Assembly: GCF_040822115.1 (NCBI RefSeq)
Contig: NZ_CP162004.1
Span: forward strand, 2,852,001 to 2,916,000
Origin: Flavobacterium sp. WC2421
GTDB taxonomy: Bacteria > Bacteroidota > Bacteroidia > Flavobacteriales > Flavobacteriaceae
DNA: 64,000 bases
Reading direction: 5' to 3'
Positions 8,536 through 17,729 of this stretch are shown here, piece after piece. The position numbers were made by a program, and so were the translations under genes. The notes under the pieces are model-generated. The model searched no databases and had not been told where the DNA came from. It saw only the letters and a program-made list of their open reading frames with translations. The number at the start of each line of letters is the position of its first letter. The stretch's first letter is position 1.

Positions 8536-9918
8536 ATGAAAAAAACCGTTGCTACATTTTTATTATCCTTTTCTGCTATGTTATCGTATTCACAAGTTGT
8601 AATAACAAATTCCAACTTTTCTATGGGAACTACAGGTCGAATTGGTGTTGGGCTTTCGCCAAATGGGGAAGGGAACCAATGGAGACCATTAAATCTTTCG
8701 GGCCAAGGCTCTTTGGGCGGTCGAATGGAGCAAACTGACTATATCGATATTTTACCTGCATTTCACTTTACACCTAAACTAGTAGGGAAAGAAAGTACCA
8801 ATGTTACTTTTCAAATGCGTTTAGGAATGTACTCTAATAATGGACAATTTATTGGAAATACAAGCACTCAAACTAAAAACGGACTAACTTTCATTCTTCC
8901 TGAGGCTTATGTAGAAGCAACTAATATTATGGGAAGTAAATGGTCTGCTTGGGCAGGATCCCGTTTTCGTCGTTATGATGATATACACATCAGTGATTAT
9001 TTTTATTTTGATGATCATTCTTCACAAGGTTTTGGTGTAAGCCATAAAACCACAGAACTGACTATGTTAATGCCTGCTTCTTCGAATACAGGTTCTATTT
9101 ATCCTTATAACTATGAAGTTACTGTCGCGGGTGCTACAAATGCAGCTATTCGTCAAAGAATGGTTTGGATTGGGGAACACAGTTTTAAATTTAAAAACGA
9201 CAATACCATAAAGCTTTTGGGTGAATTTCACTATGCATCAGCTAGTTCTAATGAAGCCAGTATTAAATATGCGTCGGATAACGGTTTTGTAGCTGGAATT
9301 AAATACAACAGTCCGTTTAAAACCGCTATGCCTGGTTCTTTCAATCAAATATCGGCACGTTATGGTACCGGGATTGCGAATGGTGGTGATAACGGAAACA
9401 CTTTTACTTGGGCTACTTATGGAGCTCCAGATGCGGCAGGGAAATACAATGGTGCATATTCATTTACAATGGTGGAACATTTTTTATTAAATATTTCTAA
9501 AAAATTTAGCATCAATGGGTATGGTGTTTTCACAAGAAGTAAAGGTGGGTCTAGTAGTACTGATAAAGACACCTATTTCGATGGGACACAATTGTACAAT
9601 CAAAAAACCGACTTGGTAGTTGGAATGCGTAATTTTTATTATGTGACCGATTGGTTTCACATTCTTCAAGAATTACATTATGCTGTTAGAAAAGACGGAG
9701 ATAATCCAGAAGCAAGCATGTGGAAATTTTCTCTCGCACCTACAATTGTGCCTTTAGGACAGCGGGATCCATGGAGTCGTCCGCACATTCGTTTGGTTTA
9801 TACAGTGGCCAGATACAATGATTTTGCAAGAGACCATAATTACTCCTCTTTTTTACTGGTAAATCAAAAACGATGGGGTTCTTATTTAGGGGTAAAAACA
9901 GAGTGGTGGTTGTTTTAA
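8536..9918 (+). CDS. LamB-like (maltoporin family) carbohydrate porin
   Basis: A 460-residue outer membrane protein with an N-terminal signal peptide (MKKTVATFLLSFSAMLSYS, then QVV). The region WSAWAGSRFRRYDDIHISDYFYFD (about residues 136-159) matches the maltoporin signature around [22 protein letters not shown]. The chain ends in an aromatic terminal strand (VKTEWWLF), which fits an 18-strand sugar-specific barrel. It would let sugars cross the outer membrane by facilitated diffusion, unlike the SusCD systems more usual in this phylum. It is the first gene of a plus-strand operon with an epimerase, a kinase and a symporter. Confidence 0.78.
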   Translation: MKKTVATFLLSFSAMLSYSQVVITNSNFSMGTTGRIGVGLSPNGEGNQWRPLNLSGQGSLGGRMEQTDYIDILPAFHFTPKLVGKESTNVTFQMRLGMYSNNGQFIGNTSTQTKNGLTFILPEAYVEATNIMGSKWSAWAGSRFRRYDDIHISDYFYFDDHSSQGFGVSHKTTELTMLMPASSNTGSIYPYNYEVTVAGATNAAIRQRMVWIGEHSFKFKNDNTIKLLGEFHYASASSNEASIKYASDNGFVAGIKYNSPFKTAMPGSFNQISARYGTGIANGGDNGNTFTWATYGAPDAAGKYNGAYSFTMVEHFLLNISKKFSINGYGVFTRSKGGSSSTDKDTYFDGTQLYNQKTDLVVGMRNFYYVTDWFHILQELHYAVRKDGDNPEASMWKFSLAPTIVPLGQRDPWSRPHIRLVYTVARYNDFARDHNYSSFLLVNQKRWGSYLGVKTEWWLF

Positions 9919-9950
9919 TTCAATAGAAAAATAATTTAAAATAGATACAT

Positions 9951-10814
9951 ATGCCAATTTTTGGAACTAGTATTTTATCATTCATTCCCGGATGGACTGC
10001 TGAAGGAGGAACATTTGCCATACAAAAAACAGCAGAATATGGCTTTGACATGCTTGAAATTTCTTTGCCATCATCATTAGATTTTGATGCCATAGCAACT
10101 AAGAAGCAACTGGATGAACATGGAATTCAAGGACGTTTGTCTCTGAATCTGCCCAAAGCTTCCCATATTCCATTATACCCAGAAAATGCTTTGGCTTTGA
10201 TTACAAAAGCATTGGATAAAGTAGGGGAGCTGGAAGGTGATTTTTTAGGTGGTGTCTTACATTCGGCCATTGGGACCTTTACAGGAAAACAATGTACAGT
10301 TGATGAAAAAGTCATTATTCGTCAAGTTTTTACTGAATTGGCAGTTTACGCCAAGAAGCAAAATATAACGTTAGCGATTGAACCGATTAATCGTTACGAA
10401 AGCTATGTCTTTACTGCGGCTCATGAAGTGTTGCAAATGATTGAAGAAATCAATACTACTAATATTGGTTTGCATTTGGACACTTTTCATATGAACATAG
10501 AAGAAATGAATTTTTACGATCCTATTATTGTTGCAGGTGACCGCTTGAAACACGTTCATATTACCGAAAGCGATCGTGGAATGACAGGAGAAGGAAATGT
10601 ACATTGGGATGATTTTTTTAAGGCATTAGCCAAAATCAATTACCAAGGACCATTAGTTCTAGAAAATTTCTCATCAGAAATCACTGCTTTAGTAGGACCT
10701 ACTTCTTTGTGGAGGCCTTCAAAATACAATTCAGAAGATCTTGCCAAAGGCAGTCTGCTATTTATGAAAGAAAAAGTAGCCCTCTGGTACAATGAAAATC
10801 AATTAATTCAATAA
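9951..10814 (+). CDS. Ketose 3-epimerase (D-psicose/D-tagatose 3-epimerase family)
   Basis: A 287-residue TIM-barrel of the sugar phosphate isomerase/epimerase superfamily. The four metal ligands are visible: E144 (IEPINRYES), D177 (LDTFHMNIEE), H203 (HVHITESDRG) and E238 (LENF). Their spacing of 33, 26 and 35 residues equals that of the Agrobacterium D-psicose 3-epimerase (E152, D185, H211, E246). The motif DTFHMNIEE is typical of that group. It probably interconverts a ketohexose such as psicose or tagatose with its C3 epimer. The following fructokinase suggests fructose is the product. A related hydroxypyruvate isomerase role is possible but less likely. Confidence 0.75.
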   Translation: MPIFGTSILSFIPGWTAEGGTFAIQKTAEYGFDMLEISLPSSLDFDAIATKKQLDEHGIQGRLSLNLPKASHIPLYPENALALITKALDKVGELEGDFLGGVLHSAIGTFTGKQCTVDEKVIIRQVFTELAVYAKKQNITLAIEPINRYESYVFTAAHEVLQMIEEINTTNIGLHLDTFHMNIEEMNFYDPIIVAGDRLKHVHITESDRGMTGEGNVHWDDFFKALAKINYQGPLVLENFSSEITALVGPTSLWRPSKYNSEDLAKGSLLFMKEKVALWYNENQLIQ

Positions 10815-10843
10815 AAAATAAAAATAAATAAAAAATAAATAAA

Positions 10844-11776
10844 ATGGAAAAAAGGCTAAAAGGAGTTTGTTTTGGTGAAGTACTTTTTGATGTTTTTTTG
10901 GAACACAAAAAAATTGGGGGAGCCCCATTAAATGTTGCTTCAAGATTAAACTCACTAGGTGGAGAAATCGCTATGATAAGTGCCGTTGGGAATGATGCCA
11001 ATGGAATAATAGTAGTGGATTATTTGAATGGAGTAGGAGTAAATACTGAAAGCGTTCAAGTAAAAGAAAATTACGCTACGGGAGTGGTAAATGTAATTTT
11101 GAACGAAAAAGGAAATGCATCTTATGATATTAATTATCCTGCTGCTTGGGATAAAATCGAAGTTTCAACTACAAGTACACAACTGGTTGAAGGTGCTGAT
11201 TTTTTTGTCTATGGAAGTTTATCTTCAAGAGATTCTGTATCCAATAATACTTTAAAAGAATTATTAAAAGTAGCCAAATATAGCGTTTTTGATGTCAATT
11301 TAAGGGTGCCACATTATACTAAATCGAATGTTTTAGAATTATTGCAAGTAGCTGATTTTATTAAGTTTAACGATGATGAGTTAAATGAAATTTGTCAAGA
11401 CTTACAATCAGATAAAAAATCATTAGAGCAAAACATCTTATTCATTGCGAAGAAAACCAATACGAAAACCATTTGTGTGACTTTAGGATCACACGGAGCC
11501 GTTTTGTATTGCAACAATAAATTTTATCACAACTGTGGTTTCAAGGTGAATGTAGTAGATACGGTAGGTTCAGGAGATTCATTCTTAGCCGCTTTAATTA
11601 TTAAATTATTGAATGGTGAAGATCCACAACACGCTATTAATTTTGCTAGTGCCATTGGAGCCATCGTTGCTCAAAATGAAGGAGCAAACCCTGTAATTTC
11701 TCCAACAGAAATTGATGTTTTCTTGTCTGGATTTGAGCAAGTAAACCGTTTTGCTAAAACATCAACTACCAATTAA
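10844..11776 (+). CDS. PfkB-family carbohydrate kinase, probable fructokinase
   Basis: A 310-residue ribokinase-like sugar kinase. It has an N-terminal substrate-binding signature (CFGEVLFDVFLEHKKIGGAPLNVA) and a C-terminal VDTVGSGDSFLAAL, with the catalytic aspartate and anion hole. The short start (GEVLFD, KIGGAPLNVA) is that of fructokinases in this phylum. It would phosphorylate incoming fructose to fructose-6-phosphate for glycolysis. It lies 29 nt after the epimerase and 16 nt before the transporter, so co-transcription is likely. The specificity is inferred from motif and context. Confidence 0.82.
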   Translation: MEKRLKGVCFGEVLFDVFLEHKKIGGAPLNVASRLNSLGGEIAMISAVGNDANGIIVVDYLNGVGVNTESVQVKENYATGVVNVILNEKGNASYDINYPAAWDKIEVSTTSTQLVEGADFFVYGSLSSRDSVSNNTLKELLKVAKYSVFDVNLRVPHYTKSNVLELLQVADFIKFNDDELNEICQDLQSDKKSLEQNILFIAKKTNTKTICVTLGSHGAVLYCNNKFYHNCGFKVNVVDTVGSGDSFLAALIIKLLNGEDPQHAINFASAIGAIVAQNEGANPVISPTEIDVFLSGFEQVNRFAKTSTTN

Positions 11777-11792
11777 CTATATAAACCGACCA

Positions 11793-13118
11793 ATGAATTT
11801 AACAAAAAAAATACCCGTAGTAAGTAAAGAATTAATTTTTCAATTTGTAATTATAACCATATTATTTGCGCTGTGGGGAATTGCTAATGATTTGACAACT
11901 CCCATGGTTTCTACTTTCAAAAAAGTAATGCCTGAACTTTCTAATACGCAGGCGTCATTAGTGCAATTTGCATTTTATTTTGGGTATTTCTTTATGGCAT
12001 TGCCAGCTGCATTATTCATTAGAAAATACAGCTATAAATCAGGTATCATATTAGGACTAATCCTTTATGCAACAGGTGCTTTTTTATTCTATCCAGCAGC
12101 TCATTACCAGAGCTATACTTTTTTTCTTATTTCATTATGGGTAATTACCTGTGGTTTAGCTTTTCTTGAAACCACTTCAAACCCATTAATCTTATTCCTG
12201 GGTAATAAAGAAACAGCAACCCAACGTTTAAATTTAGCGCAAGCCTTCAATCCTATTGGTGCTATAACGGGATTAATTATGGCCCAGTTTTTAGTAATCA
12301 AAGAAATAAAATCTGATGATTACACCCAGGAAGCGTATCATGCTTTATCTTCAACTGAGTTAGCTAGTATTCGTGAAAATGATTTGAGTGTAATCAGTAT
12401 TCCTTATATTGGTTTAGGACTTTTTGTTTTGATCATCTTAATCATTATCATTTTTACTAAAATGCCTACCACAGCTCACGAAGATAAAATGTCAGTATCT
12501 GAATCATTCAAAAAATTATTTGCCAATAAAAATTACAAACACGGCGTTTTAGCACAAGCATTTTACGTTGGAGCGCAAATCATGTGTTGGACATTTATTT
12601 TTCAATATGTTGATAATATCAATCATACCTTTGGATTACATTTAACAGCAACCTATTACAATATTGCTGCAATGCTTTTATTTTTATCGGGACGATGGAT
12701 TGGAACGGCTTTAATGAAAACTTTAAACCCATCCAAAATATTGATGGTATTTGGCATTGGAGGAGTAATTTGTGCAGCAGGCGCTATTGTACTACAAGGA
12801 ATGCCTGGATTAATTTCGCTAATTTGTATTTCCATATTCATGTCAATTATGTTCCCTACCATCTATGGAATCGCATTAAAAGATATGGGAGACGAAGCCA
12901 AAATTGGTTCTGCAGGTTTAGTAATGGCCATTGTTGGTGGTGCTTTGATGCCCGTTTTACAAGGATCTATGCTAGATATGGGAGGTCCTGGATTTGCAGA
13001 TATCAAACTGTTTGGATTCATTCCTGAAGTGAATTTTTCTTTTATTCTACCCCTAATTTGTTTAGCTGTAGTGGCTCATTACGGATACAGTACGTATCAA
13101 TTATCAAAAAAGGTATAG
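11793..13118 (+). CDS. FucP-type sugar:proton symporter (MFS)
   Basis: A 441-residue inner membrane transporter with about 12 helices. The start ALWGIANDLTTPMVSTFKKVMP matches the FucP/GluP family pattern, and LETTSNPLILFLG in helix 4-5 is also characteristic. FucP relatives import fucose, glucose, galactose, fructose or related sugars with protons. The open frame starts upstream at 11751 inside the kinase gene, but the ATG at 11793 gives a normal N-terminus. It is the last gene of the sugar operon and is followed by a strong terminator. The most likely substrate is the sugar handled by the neighbouring epimerase and kinase. Confidence 0.88.
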   Translation: MNLTKKIPVVSKELIFQFVIITILFALWGIANDLTTPMVSTFKKVMPELSNTQASLVQFAFYFGYFFMALPAALFIRKYSYKSGIILGLILYATGAFLFYPAAHYQSYTFFLISLWVITCGLAFLETTSNPLILFLGNKETATQRLNLAQAFNPIGAITGLIMAQFLVIKEIKSDDYTQEAYHALSSTELASIRENDLSVISIPYIGLGLFVLIILIIIIFTKMPTTAHEDKMSVSESFKKLFANKNYKHGVLAQAFYVGAQIMCWTFIFQYVDNINHTFGLHLTATYYNIAAMLLFLSGRWIGTALMKTLNPSKILMVFGIGGVICAAGAIVLQGMPGLISLICISIFMSIMFPTIYGIALKDMGDEAKIGSAGLVMAIVGGALMPVLQGSMLDMGGPGFADIKLFGFIPEVNFSFILPLICLAVVAHYGYSTYQLSKKV

Positions 13119-13143
13119 TAATTCATCCGTTTATTTACTAATT

Positions 13144-13185
13144 AAAAACCCGAAACAGACTATAAGGCTATTTCGGGTTTTTTGT
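13144..13185 (+). terminator. Rho-independent terminator of the sugar operon
   Basis: AAAACCCGAAA and TTTCGGGTTTT form an 11-bp stem around a 15-nt loop, followed by more T residues. It cleanly separates the sugar operon from the aldehyde dehydrogenase. Confidence 0.88.
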
Positions 13186-13303
13186 TTTGTATTATCAAAT
13201 ATTGGGAATTAATTATCATAACAGTCTCTTTTTTTGGAGTGCTTTTCTTTATTTTTATACTTTAGTTTAGAATAATAATTAAGGAATCTCAAAAATAAAA
13301 ATA

Positions 13304-14671
13304 ATGGCAACTACTATAACTATAAATCCATCTACTGGAGAAAAAATAGCGGAGTATAATCGCATCACAATAAATGAAGCTAAAGAAAAAATTACCCAAT
13401 CAAAAAAAACATTCGATAGTTGGAAGCAAAAAAATTTTGAAGAACGCGCCCAATTGATGCATAAATTGGCTGCAATTCTAGAGGGAAATAAGGAAGAATA
13501 TGCGCAATTAGCTACTAGAGAAATGGGTAAAACAATTGGTCAATCTCGTAAAGAAATAGAAAAATGTGCATTAGTATGCCGTTACTATGCGGATCATTCT
13601 AAAGAGTTGTTGGCAGATGAAATCGTAAAGACAGAAGCTACTAAGAGTTATGTTACTTTTAAGCCCATCGGTGTAATTTTAGCTGTTATGCCTTGGAATT
13701 TCCCATTTTATCAAGTCATACGATTTGCAGTTCCAGCTTTGATGGCAGGAAATACAGGTGTTTTAAAACATGCCTCAAATGTTCAAGGTTGTGCATTTGC
13801 GCTGGAAGATGCATTTGTAAAATCAGGATTTCCTACAGGCACATTTACCAACTTAAACATCGATTCAAAATTGGTAAAAGATATTATTGAAAACAAAAAT
13901 ATAATGGCTGTGACGCTTACTGGAAGCGAACCAGCAGGTCGTTCTGTTGCTTCGATTGCTGGACAAAATTTAAAGAAAACAGTGATGGAATTAGGAGGTA
14001 GTGATGCTTATATTATTCTTGATGATGTTGACATGGAAGAAGCGACTGATATGGCTACTTTAGGAAGATTACAAAATAACGGACAAACCTGTATTGCTGC
14101 TAAAAGATTTGTTGTCCTTGATGAAATCTATGATGAATTTCTAGCCTTATTCACAAAGAAAATGAAAGCTGCAAAAATGGGCGAACCTACGGATGAAACT
14201 ACGTATTACGGCCCGATGGCTAGAACAGACTTGCGTGATCAACTTCACGAACAAGTTCTAAAAACTGTAGCTCAAGGAGGCCGATTGGTATTAGGTGGTG
14301 AAATTCCAGATAGAAATGGAGCGTATTATCCAGCCACTATTTTGGCAGATTTAGAGCCAGGAATGGAAGGTTTTGATAATGAGTTATTTGGTCCTGTAGC
14401 ATCTGTAATACGAGCAAAAGATGATGCTCATGCGGTTGAATTAGCTAACAATTCTGTTTTTGGTCTGGGATCGGGTGTGTTTACTGGCAATAAAGAAAGA
14501 GGGGAAAGGCTTGCATTGCAATTGGAGGCTGGAAGTAGTTTTGTAAATAAATTAGTTGTTTCTGATCCAAGATTACCCTTTGGTGGTATAAAAAACAGTG
14601 GCTATGGGAGAGAACTTGCTGCGTATGGAATTCGTGAATTTGTGAATACCAAAACGATTTGGATAAATTAA
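13304..14671 (+). CDS. NAD(P)-dependent aldehyde dehydrogenase (succinate-semialdehyde dehydrogenase type)
   Basis: A 455-residue ALDH-superfamily enzyme with the general base E229 (MELGG) and the catalytic C263 (NNGQTCIAAKRF), plus PWNFPF at 130-135. The length and the pattern NGQTCIAAKRF are those of the short GabD/Sad-like group, which oxidise succinate semialdehyde or similar small aldehydes to acids. It is a single transcription unit: a terminator lies upstream and a gene-poor gap downstream, so its link to the sugar operon is weak. The exact substrate is uncertain. Confidence 0.85.
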   Translation: MATTITINPSTGEKIAEYNRITINEAKEKITQSKKTFDSWKQKNFEERAQLMHKLAAILEGNKEEYAQLATREMGKTIGQSRKEIEKCALVCRYYADHSKELLADEIVKTEATKSYVTFKPIGVILAVMPWNFPFYQVIRFAVPALMAGNTGVLKHASNVQGCAFALEDAFVKSGFPTGTFTNLNIDSKLVKDIIENKNIMAVTLTGSEPAGRSVASIAGQNLKKTVMELGGSDAYIILDDVDMEEATDMATLGRLQNNGQTCIAAKRFVVLDEIYDEFLALFTKKMKAAKMGEPTDETTYYGPMARTDLRDQLHEQVLKTVAQGGRLVLGGEIPDRNGAYYPATILADLEPGMEGFDNELFGPVASVIRAKDDAHAVELANNSVFGLGSGVFTGNKERGERLALQLEAGSSFVNKLVVSDPRLPFGGIKNSGYGRELAAYGIREFVNTKTIWIN

Positions 14672-14784
14672 AGTGATACCTTTTTAAACAGTATGGTGTA
14701 ATCAATTTTTTGATAGAAATTAAATCCTTATAAATATATAGAATTAAAATTTCCGGTTTTACATTTTATTCTAATAATATACAA

Positions 14785-14943
14785 TCGCTGAGAATCGCGT
14801 ATTTGAAAATTTATTGAACATGGCACGGAATATCAAAAAATAAATGAAGCAATTTACGAAGAGAATTAAGTTGCTGCAGTGCATTGTTCTATAAAACAAT
14901 TAGAATCATTCAAATTGGTGACAGCCTATACTATTTATGGATA
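14785..14943 (+). pseudogene. Decayed gene fragment in a 536-nt gap
   Basis: The stretch 14672-15207 has no intact gene. Within it, one frame reads ENRVFENLL, then after a +1 shift EHGTEYQKINEAIYEEN, then a stop at 14866-14868, then VAAVHCSIKQLESFKLVTAYTIYG and a final stop. The pieces have protein-like composition and join smoothly across one frameshift and one nonsense codon. I do not recognise the parent family. The rest of the gap shows only AT-rich sequence. Confidence 0.4.
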
Positions 14944-15207
14944 ATAGAAAACGAACTATAATTTATATTATGTAAAATAGAAAATATACAAACTTCCCAT
15001 TCTGCAAGATTCCTCAGTAAAACTACTTGTGCCAATTGATATAATTAAAAAGTACAATTTTGACTTAGTCTTCTCCTTTTAGTACATAATTCATTAATTA
15101 AATTAAACCAAAGTACAAATTCACAAAATTTAATATATAACCTAGATTTACGCTGTTATTTGCATCATTAATTTATTAATTTTGCTAAATATAATTATTC
15201 AAAAAAT

Positions 15208-17124
15208 ATGAATTCAATTGCAGAACACATTGCTGATTTTTTAAAAGAATACGCTCCATTTGATGCACTCACGTTTCAAGAGTTATCAGAGATTTCTGCA
15301 AATATTCGAGTAGTCAATTTAGAAATTAATAAAACCTTATTTCAAATTGATGAAGCTTTACATGATAGTTTTTATGTGGTGGCTTCCGGTTTAATTAATT
15401 TATCTGTAATTGCCGATGCCGAAGAAACAATTTTGAATAAATGTCATGAAGGTGCTATTTTTGGTTTGCGTCCCTTTTTTGCAAAAAACAATTATATGAT
15501 GACTGCAAAAGCACGTGAAGAAAGTATTGTTTACGCTATACCGATAGCTGTTTTTAGACCTTTTGTAGCTAATAATTCAGATGTTTTAAATTTTTTACTA
15601 GAGAATTTTGCAGTCAATTCAAGAAGCACAAATACTAAGGAAAATGCACATAGAAACCTAATTTCTGATACTAGTTTCTCTTCAGTACAACAGTCTGAAA
15701 TGCAATATTTCCAGACTTTATCTTATAACAGCTCTCCATTAATTACTGCTCCATACAATATTGTCAAAGATGTTGCTCAGTTAATGGCTGAAATGAGAAT
15801 CAATAATGCTGTAATTTGTGAAAATAATATTCCTATTGGTATTGTTACTGATATGGATATGTCATCTAAAATTGCTACAGGAAGATATCCTATAACTATT
15901 TCTGTTGATAAAGTAATGTCATCCCCTGTAATTACGGTTCTTGAAAATGTATCCTTGGCAGAAGCACAATTATTAATGTTAAAAAATAACGTCACTCATT
16001 TATGCGTAACACTGGATGGTTCAAACAAATCAATTGTAAAAGGAGTGATTTCGGAACATGATTTAGTGGTAGCCCAAGCCAATAATCCTGGGGTTTTAAT
16101 CAAAGAGATAAAACGTTCCCAAACAGCTAAAGAACTAAAACAAATCAGATTAAGACTGGACGACATTGTTCAGACATCGATTCAAAAAAACATTCCACTT
16201 ACGCATATTTCAAATATTGCCAGCGAAATCAATTTTGCTATTTTAAAACGCGCTGTGGAGCAATCAATTTTAGATTTGGGCTCCCCTCCTGCTCGTTTTG
16301 CCTGGTTAAGCATTGGTAGTCAAGGAAGAAAAGAGCAATTATTACCCACAGATCAGGACAGTATTTTAATTTTTGAAGATGTTGCTCCTGAAAAATATAG
16401 AGCCGTAAAAGACTATTTCCTTAATTTAGCAAAAAAAGCTACTTTAATTTTAGAAAAAGTAGGATATCAATTGTGTCCAAATGGACATATGGCTAGCAAT
16501 ATGCTTTGGTGTAAGTCCCTTTCAGATTGGACAAAACAATACAACAGTTGGATGAATACTACAGCCGAAAACAGTAGTGATTTAAGCAGTATATTTTTTG
16601 ATTATGAAATTGTTTTTGGCGAACAAAAAATTGAAGATGCAATTAATAATGTAGTATATAAAAATGCTGAAAATAATGTTTTATTTTATGACTTTTTAGG
16701 GAATGATGCTTTAAGAAACAATTCTCCATTGACCTTTTTTAAGAAATTTAATGTAGAAGAAGAAGGTCCTAATAAAGATAAATTTGATATTAAGACACGT
16801 GCATTAATGCCACTAATTGATGGCGCCCGTTTATTTACATTAAGTCATAATATCAAAGGAATTAATAATACATACATTCGTTTTAAACAATTAGCTATTA
16901 CCAATCCTAAACATGCTGAAATTTATCTAGAATGTGCCGAAGCTTTCTTAGTTTTGTCTAAATTTAGAGCATTAGAAGGTTTGAAAAATGATAATTCTGG
17001 ACAGTATATCAACTTAGAAGAATTGTCAAAAACAGATAGAGAAAAACTTAAAAATGCATTAGCTCCAATGAAAGAATTGGAGGACTTGATTAAAGACACA
17101 TTTCAAATGACTCAATTTTCATAA
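15208..17124 (+). CDS. cNMP-binding/CBS/DUF294 nucleotidyltransferase-like protein
   Basis: A 638-residue cytoplasmic protein with three parts: a cyclic-nucleotide-binding-like domain (about 15-130), a CBS pair (about 165-290) and a DUF294 putative nucleotidyltransferase with GSQGRKEQLLPTDQD at 370-384, followed by the DUF294 C-terminal helical domain. Proteins of this architecture often lie beside a DnaQ-like exonuclease and acetyl-CoA synthetase or acetate symporter genes, and are presumed to sense nucleotides and regulate acetate metabolism. Here the exonuclease-like gene follows after 2 nt and acs is 6 kb away on the other strand. The actual reaction is not known. Confidence 0.88.
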   Translation: MNSIAEHIADFLKEYAPFDALTFQELSEISANIRVVNLEINKTLFQIDEALHDSFYVVASGLINLSVIADAEETILNKCHEGAIFGLRPFFAKNNYMMTAKAREESIVYAIPIAVFRPFVANNSDVLNFLLENFAVNSRSTNTKENAHRNLISDTSFSSVQQSEMQYFQTLSYNSSPLITAPYNIVKDVAQLMAEMRINNAVICENNIPIGIVTDMDMSSKIATGRYPITISVDKVMSSPVITVLENVSLAEAQLLMLKNNVTHLCVTLDGSNKSIVKGVISEHDLVVAQANNPGVLIKEIKRSQTAKELKQIRLRLDDIVQTSIQKNIPLTHISNIASEINFAILKRAVEQSILDLGSPPARFAWLSIGSQGRKEQLLPTDQDSILIFEDVAPEKYRAVKDYFLNLAKKATLILEKVGYQLCPNGHMASNMLWCKSLSDWTKQYNSWMNTTAENSSDLSSIFFDYEIVFGEQKIEDAINNVVYKNAENNVLFYDFLGNDALRNNSPLTFFKKFNVEEEGPNKDKFDIKTRALMPLIDGARLFTLSHNIKGINNTYIRFKQLAITNPKHAEIYLECAEAFLVLSKFRALEGLKNDNSGQYINLEELSKTDREKLKNALAPMKELEDLIKDTFQMTQFS

Positions 17125-17126
17125 AT

Positions 17127-17723
17127 ATGCTAGACTGGATTAAAAATATCAATAAAGAATTTCCTGAATTTTGGAAAACATACCTTTCAAAGTTTGTTAA
17201 GAAATCAAATCGATATGTGATTTTTTCTACCGAAACTTCTGGATTAAATTTACATGATGATGTGATTTTAACAATTGGTGCTTTCGCTGTAATTGATGAT
17301 AGTGTTCATATTGGGGACAGCTTTGAAAATGTATTATTACAATACAAATATTTTCATGACAACAAACTTTCAAATGAGTTTATTGTTGAGAGTAAAATGC
17401 CGAAATTAGGAGAATCTGATGCTATTAAATCCTTTATTGAATATATTGAGAATGCTGTATTAGTAGGACATCACATTGATTTTGATGTAGAAATGATCAA
17501 TGTTGCGTTAGAAAGACTAGGTTGTGGCCGATTAAAAAATGAAGCCTTAGACATTGATATTATGCATCGAAAACTGCATGATATTACTGATAAAAAATCT
17601 TCTTTGGATGAATTATCCCATTTTTATAAAATTCCAAAAAGTGATCGAATTTCCTCTTCAGAAGATGCCTATAAAATTGCATTATTATTTTTAAAATTAA
17701 AATCAAGACTTAAAATTAAGTAA
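17127..17723 (+). CDS. DnaQ-like 3'-5' exonuclease fold protein, active site degenerate
   Basis: A 198-residue RNase H-fold protein of the DEDDh type. The fold is clear (VIFSTETSGL, VGHHIDFDVEMI, KSSLDELSHFYKIP). The ExoI aspartate of the DxE motif is replaced by S34 (STE for DxE). The ExoIII histidine position is I175 (RISSSEDA where RHxxxxDA is usual). E36, D120 and D180 remain. Loss of two of five catalytic residues suggests a structural or binding role rather than nuclease activity. It is 2 nt downstream of the DUF294 gene, a common pairing, and its stop is 6 nt from the end of the convergent phosphopantetheinyl transferase gene. Confidence 0.82.
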   Translation: MLDWIKNINKEFPEFWKTYLSKFVKKSNRYVIFSTETSGLNLHDDVILTIGAFAVIDDSVHIGDSFENVLLQYKYFHDNKLSNEFIVESKMPKLGESDAIKSFIEYIENAVLVGHHIDFDVEMINVALERLGCGRLKNEALDIDIMHRKLHDITDKKSSLDELSHFYKIPKSDRISSSEDAYKIALLFLKLKSRLKIK

Positions 17724-17729
17724 CCAGTT

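Noticed and set aside
12695..13027. 110-codon frame inside the symporter gene
   Set aside because: Same strand, different frame from the FucP-type symporter; composition rich in Trp/Arg/His, not protein-like.
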